Below are positions 59,163-64,000 of a stretch of DNA of 64,000 nt, piece by piece. Below the pieces are notes generated by a model. That model was not told the DNA's origin. It did not search any database and saw only the letters and a program-made list of their open reading frames with translations. This DNA is from Roridomyces roridus. Its lineage: Eukaryota > Basidiomycota > Agaricomycetes > Agaricales > Mycenaceae. The stretch is from contig JARKIF010000044.1 in the NCBI GenBank assembly GCA_029378245.1, positions 1-64,000 of the forward strand, written 5' to 3'. The stretch's first letter is position 1; each line of letters starts with the position of its first letter. The translations under genes were made by a program, and so were the position numbers.

Positions 59163-59876
59163 TTTCATGTATGTGGCCGTCTTCTCATTCTGTGCCTCGC
59201 TCTCATGGATGCTCTCTTTTCACAGGACTTACATTCCTTTGCTGTCCATATTTGCTATCCTTTCATTGTGTACCACCGCCAATATACGATCTGCTACCCA
59301 TTCATTACATGCCTCACTCTGCGTGAGGGAAGCCCCGCTCTCCGTTTTGCCCCTTTGCGTCGCCTGACCGGTGGGTATCTCCTCCCTTGCTGTAGGGTCC
59401 CCAACGACTCTTTTCGCCAGTGCCCCTTGGCTCAAGACATGGGCCGTGGCACCAGCAAGAAGACTTCCCGCACGCCGTGCTCTACCCGTTGGACGAGTGG
59501 CAAGACAAGTCATATCGGGAGCGATCTCGACCGATTTCCGTATTCGGCGTTTCTGGTCAGTGGCCACCGGCCGAGTCTTCCTGGAGAAAGGTATACAGAG
59601 GCTGATTGTTTGCAGGTTTTCGCGAATCCATATGGCTTCGTGGACTTGCGCGTTAAGAATCCAGCCCGCGAGAGGAGGGGCAGGGCCGAGCGGCCAGACG
59701 ACAATGACCAGTAGCCCGGTGGCAGCGTGGGTGAGGCACAGGAGCGGGATAATGAGATCGTAGTCGAATACGCGCCGTCTATGGCCTTGTTTATTCGCGC
59801 AAAGGGAGTGCAAAACGCGTACTTGAAGGGACCGTGACACCATCACATGATCAAACGCGTCTTGTCTTGAACCATC
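59163..59876. other. 3' flank of B3 and relic upstream of B6, duplicate of 43710-44441
   Basis: Near-identical to 43710-44441 apart from an 18-bp gap near 59520 and scattered substitutions. Contains the same degraded minus-strand B7-like relic immediately before B6. A long minus-strand open frame (59229-59975) spans it, but it mixes flank and antisense B sequence and is not considered a gene. Confidence 0.5.
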
Positions 59877-61007
59877 ATGTCCACTCCCGACTCTATTCAC
59901 ATTCGTTTCGAAGGCGCAGGAAACGAAGGCACAGGCCGCACATTCAGCATACACAAATGGCCAATCGCTGGTCACGACAACTTTGACCCACTCCCTCGGG
60001 GTACTCGCTTGTGCATCTCACAAAAGAGGGGCCTCTTTACAAACCAATCGATTGATAGACGCTCCGTAAAAGTCGACATTTCCGAAGCGCTATCCTGGGG
60101 TATGAACGACGAGGCGCATGTCATCTATGCCTGCGCCTCCCGCCACTACTGCGTGCGATTTATCTTCCACGCGGAGCAGGTTCTTAGAAACCCAGAATCG
60201 CAGTCACTTCAGGCCTACAGGAGACTTGTCCGGGACGCGCAGTTTCACTCCACTCATCTGCAAAGCTCCGATATCAAAGGCGTCCTTGTTCCTGTACACT
60301 ATGGGATGTGGATGACGAACACGGGGAATTGGGGCGGGAAGGTGATCATGAGTATCACTCAATATTGCGGGATGCATTGGAACGAGCTGCAGTACTCAAG
60401 GATGAATACTCAAGCGAACAGGTGTGTTACCTTCTTCCTCCCGGCGTCATTCATGTTAACCATGTCCAGGGAGCTTGTCGGCCGCGCATTCGAAACACTG
60501 CACGATTGCGACTTCGAGCACGGTAAAATGATCACGGGCAGAGACTTCCGACATGCAGTGATCGACATTTCGAGCCTGGGCTGACCCTGCAAGACTTGAA
60601 GACCGGTCAAGCTCGCTGCTACATCGTGGACTTCTCAGAAGCCGCTGCCGACCACAACTGTGCTCGCAGGCTGCCAGTCCTCCCACTGGACGGGTATACG
60701 GCACAGTTTGGATGCGATGAACTCAAGCACGTCACTCTCGCCCTCGAATTCTTCGACCGACCGATCCGTACGTTCATCTGGCTTTTGAATATCCGAGTCA
60801 TTGAATGTCTTTGTAGCAGCCGTCACTTCAAAAGCTCTTGCATGGCACGACCAGTACATCTCCAAGCATCCCGACGTTCCAAATCAGTATGTCATGATGG
60901 AGCAACGAGCGCAGTTCTTTGAACACCGCACACTGTATCCTGCACTGGCTCTGGTGTACGACTCGGAGGGCCGGGTGGACATTCGGATGGCTTCGGACTC
61001 TGACGAT
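59877..61007 (+). pseudogene. Family B6: near-identical twin of B5, frameshifted and 3'-truncated
   Basis: Exon 1 is 59877..60421; the exon 2 homolog begins at about 60471. At about 60570 the sequence reads ACATTTCGAGCC where B5 has ACATTTTTGAGCC, a one-base loss that shifts the frame inside exon 2. The rest of exon 2 and exon 3 are present without the retroelement found in B5. The gene stops at 61007, in the conserved SDSDDE.. region, where the sequence jumps to the inverted 3' flank of B4. Confidence 0.8.
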
Positions 61008-61116
61008 ACACAATGAAAGGATAGCAAATACGGACAGCAAAGGAATGTAAGTCCTGTGAAAAGAGAGCATCCATGAGAGCGAGGCACAGAATGAGAAGAC
61101 GGCCACATACAACAAA

Positions 61117-62348
61117 CTAGACGCTTATGGGGTCTGGATCGTCCAGTGTCAACTGCTTGAGACCGCCTGCCACCGTCTCCGGACTCGCAGAGTTCGTCCG
61201 GTCACTGTCGACCGCCGTTTCCTTGTCTGATTCCGGAAGCATCCGAATGTCTATTCGACCCTCCGAGTCGTGCACCACAGCCAGTGCCGGATACAGTGTA
61301 CGGTGCTCAAAGAACCGCGCTCGTTGCTCCATCATGACATACTGATTTGGAACGTCAGGGTGGTTAGAGATGTACTGATCATGCCACGCCAGAGCTTTTG
61401 GAGTGACGGCTGCTACAAAGACATTCAATGACTCGGGTATTCAAATTCAAAAGCCAGATGAATGTACGGATCAGTCGGTCGAAGAATTCGAGGGCGAGAG
61501 TGACGTGCTTGAGCTCATTGCATCCGAACTGGGCCGTATACCCATCTAGTGGAAGGACCGGCAGCCTGCGAGCACATTTGTGGTCGGCCGTGGCCTCGGA
61601 GAAGTCGACAATGTAGCAGCGGGCTTGGCCGTTCTTCAATTCTTCCGCGGTCAGCCCGGGCTCGAAAACATCGATCACCGCATGTCGAAAGTCTCTGTCT
61701 GTGATTATTTTGCCGTGGTTGAAGCCGCAATCGTGCAGCTTTTCGAAGGCGCGACCGACGAGCTCTCTGTACAGACTTTAATATGAATAACTCCGGGAGG
61801 ATGGAGGAAGCGCACCTGTTAGCCTGAGTACCCATTTTCAAGTACTGCAACTTGTTCCAATGCATCCCGCAATATTGTGTGATGCTCATGATAATCTTCC
61901 CAGCCCATTTCCCCGTGTTGGTGATCCACATCCCATAATGCTCGGGGACGAGGAAGCCTCGAATCTTGGAGTTTTGGAGATGCGCCGAGTGAAATTTCGC
62001 GTCCCGGACAAGCTTCTTGTAGGCCGGAAGTGACTGCGATTTCGCGTTCATAAGAACACGCTCCGCATTGAAAATAAATCGGATGCAGTAGTGGCGGGAG
62101 GCGCGCGCATAAATTGCGTGTTCTTCGTCGTTCAAGCCCCAGGATTCGACTTCGTCCAGGTCGACGTCTCGGGAGCGTCTGTCCACTTGTTGGTTCGTGA
62201 ACAGGCCGCCGCTTTTGGGGATAAGCAAACGTGTGCCCGGAGGGAGGAGGGTGAATTCTTCGTCAAAGCCAGGAATTGGCCATTTCTCGATGCTATATGT
62301 CCGGCCAGCTCCTTCGAAACGAAGGCGAACACAGTCGGGAGTGGACAT
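61117..62348 (-). CDS. Family B4: degenerate protein-kinase-like protein, intact
   Basis: Complement join(61117..61412, 61468..61766, 61816..62348), 375 aa. Starts MSTPDCVRLRFEGAGRTYSI. Landmarks: YKKLVRDAKFHSAHLQNSKI, FLVPEHYGMWITNTGKWAG, a helix ending LHDCGFNHGKI (Lys in place of catalytic Asp), CYIVDFSEATADHKCARRL and a tail ending LKQLTLDDPDPISV. Both introns sit at the positions found in B1-B3. It is inverted relative to the other pairs and faces A4 across the conserved promoter. The ATG at 62348 is used; the codon just upstream in the open frame is TTG. Confidence 0.72.
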
Positions 62349-62511
62349 GGGAGTCAAAAACGAGTTGTGTGGCGGCGCGTGACCACGGTTGGTGATGACG
62401 TCTCGCGATGTCCCGATTGGCTACCGGCGCACACCCATTGTTCTCGAATGTCCTTTGTTCTGGAATCGGAGTCCCTCTTTCGGAGGTCCGCTGGGTTGAC
62501 CGATCCCACCC
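62349..62511. promoter_or_regulatory. Conserved bidirectional promoter, pair 4 (B4/A4), inverted
   Basis: 163 bp. On the minus strand it has AGAACAAAGGACATTCGAG, AGCCAATC and GAGACGTCAT in the same order as pairs 1-3. Confidence 0.65.
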
Positions 62512-63618
62512 ATGTCCTCTCAATCCGACGTTCGCCTTCAGCTAGCCCAGAAGTTGCTGCGAGATCTCGACCAGCTTCTGCAATCCGACCCCAAAGTCCT
62601 CCTGCATGCATCCTTTTTGCCACCCCAGCTTTTGGGCAGCTCCAGTCGCACGGAAAAGCTCCAGTCTCTTACCCGATGCCTTCAAATTCGTGACGAGCAG
62701 GAGCAGGTCGACAGCGACTCGATGCCCATCGAAGCTCATGAATTCGTCCTCTTGCATGGCACCGCCGCCGGTGGTCTTTCTGAAGCAGATCCTGACGTGT
62801 CGTGGACTTCCACGTTCACGGAGGACGCGCGTGAAGTAGCCGAGCTCCTAATGCACGAGGAGGACTCGACGGACTTCGACACGCAGAAATTGAGGGAAGC
62901 AGAAACTCTCGACGCCTTCTTTTCTGCTCCGCATATTATGCCGCCCATTTCAGCCAAAAAAATGGACGTCCACAAACGACACCCTCGTGGAGTCGAACTT
63001 CTTCCCGAAGAGTACCAGTTGACGGAGATCGCCTATCTCCCCAACATGGGGGCCCGCATGGCCCGATGCGTCAGGAAAAAACGGGACCCGGCAAAGGTGC
63101 GGCTGACCGAGGAGGAGAGACGACGTATGACCGCCGGGGGTGAAATGGCAAATTGTTGGCTGAAGGTCTACTACGAAACCGACGTTGAACGGCATTTTTG
63201 CGTCACTCAAACCCACGCAGTGGCTGAGGCGATAAACATTGCCGAAAAAAGGGAGAAGGATGATCAAAATCGATTATTCCCTCACAGAGGATTACCCGGC
63301 CAGAGACGCCCAGGCCAATCGTCTTACTCAGATGTCCAGGTTGGGGATTCCCTCACAGAAATGAAGACGCCGTTTTCAATCACCACCCGGTTTGTGGGTG
63401 ATCTGCTGGACATAGATCCTGCGGTCTTGAAGGAAATCATCCGCGGTCGAACGGACCATGCATTCCTCTTCAAATACTCCCCTCCCTCCTCGCTCGACGA
63501 CACGATGGGGGTATTTGACCAGCCAGTGGTTCAATTGTTCACCCAGCTACACGACAAAGAGTTTCGTTTCGGGCAAGGCTCGAGTCACAAATACTCCTTC
63601 TTCGTGATCTTTGACCCC
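62512..63618 (+). pseudogene. Family A4: nuclease-like gene, 3'-truncated
   Basis: Open from MSSQSDVRLQLAQKLLRDLD for about 369 codons and colinear with A1, including TEDAREVAELLMHEEDSTDF, FCVTQTHAVAEAINIAE and the D..ExK block SDVQVGDSLTEMKTPFSI, up to YSFFVIFDP. There, at about 63618, A homology ends and inverted B9 sequence begins. The frame reads on through antisense B9 to a stop at 63699, adding about 27 unrelated residues. The product would keep the putative nuclease region but lack the C-terminal third. Confidence 0.7.
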
Positions 63619-64000
63619 TCGTTGTACCATCATGACATATTCATTCAAGATGTCGGGATGAGCGGAGGTGTATGTGTCGTGCCAGGCGAGAGCTCTTAAA
63701 GAAATGGGTGCTAAAAGAGATTTGGTTCATCAGGTGGGAGTTTCAAAAGCCAGAGCGACTCACGTTCGATCGGTTGCTTAAAGAATTTAAGAGCAAGAGT
63801 AAGACTCTTCAGTTCGTCGCATCCAAACTGGGCAGTATACCCATCGAGTGGGAGGACCGGCAGCCTGCGCGCGCATTCATGGTCGTCTGTGGCCTCGGAG
63901 AAGTCGACAATGTAACAGCGCGCTTCCCCGTTCCACATATCCTGCGGAGACATCCCTGGGACAAGGACATCTATCACCACATGTCGAAGATCTCTCGTCG
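63619..64000 (-). pseudogene. Family B9: kinase-like gene fragment, runs off the window
   Basis: Exon 2 extends from beyond 64000 down to 63764 (CYIVDFSEATDDHECARRLP, then LALKFFKQPIE). After a GTGAGT..TTTTAG intron, exon 3 runs from 63710 (LRALAWHDTYTSAHPDILN) to the junction with A4 at about 63619, just after MMVQR. The acidic tail is lost. The 5' end lies outside the window. Confidence 0.7.

Noticed and set aside
59229..59975. Minus-strand open frame of 248 codons upstream of B6
   Set aside because: Spans flank, a degraded B7-like relic and antisense of B6 exon 1; the homologous region at 43.7-44.5 kb breaks the same frame, so it is unlikely to be coding.

Overview
The window is nuclear DNA of a filamentous basidiomycete, most likely an agaricomycete mushroom. 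Genes carry many introns of about 45-60 nt (GTNNGT donors, YAG acceptors). Gene types typical of that group are present: a DUF6533-type membrane protein, F-box proteins of agaricomycete style, GH47 mannosidases, cutinases, and a GPI-anchored Kre9/Knh1-like protein. Exon structures were derived by hand from splice signals, frame continuity and family knowledge, or from comparison of paralogs inside the window; each join is given in the evidence field.

Layout. 1-1.2 kb: remnant of an unidentified gene. 3.4-7.2 kb: a CreA/Mig1 zinc-finger repressor divergent from a DCAF5-like WD40 gene. 8.2-17.5 kb: three tandem GH47 alpha-mannosidase genes with a cutinase between copies 1 and 2. 17.5-20.8 kb: two tandem F-box genes, one broken. 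20.8-21.9 kb: NAD(P)HX epimerase. 22.2-28.1 kb: three tandem membrane-anchored aspartic protease genes at three stages of decay. 28.3-29.2 kb: a second cutinase. 29.8-31.9 kb: a foldback element and a MITE-like element with a 9-bp target duplication and a paralogous empty site. 32-38.2 kb: Kre9-like GPI protein, DUF6533 protein, thioesterase-like protein, SNF5. 38.5-40.1 kb: TRM61 tRNA methyltransferase.

From 40.3 kb to the end is a fast-changing cluster built from two gene families not recognised by name. Family A has a PD-(D/E)XK-nuclease-like signature. Family B looks like a degenerate protein kinase. Four A/B head-to-head pairs (one with A reduced to a 5' stub) share a conserved bidirectional promoter of about 160 bp. 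Five more B copies are isolated or broken. The cluster grew by segmental duplication (one duplicate carries a 5'-truncated TRM61), inversion and mutual truncation. A 2.45-kb non-autonomous Copia-type LTR element interrupts one B copy, whose uninterrupted twin lies 15 kb away.

Working idea (inference): the nuclease-like/kinase-like pairing recalls the Spok spore-killer proteins of Podospora, which carry both domains on one chain. Here they are two divergently transcribed genes with an HMG-box/pheromone-response-like ACAAAGG motif in the shared promoter. The cluster is therefore a candidate for a selfish or conflict system, with no direct functional evidence in the sequence. The secreted-enzyme genes (GH47, protease, cutinase) have good TATA boxes 40-60 bp before their start codons.
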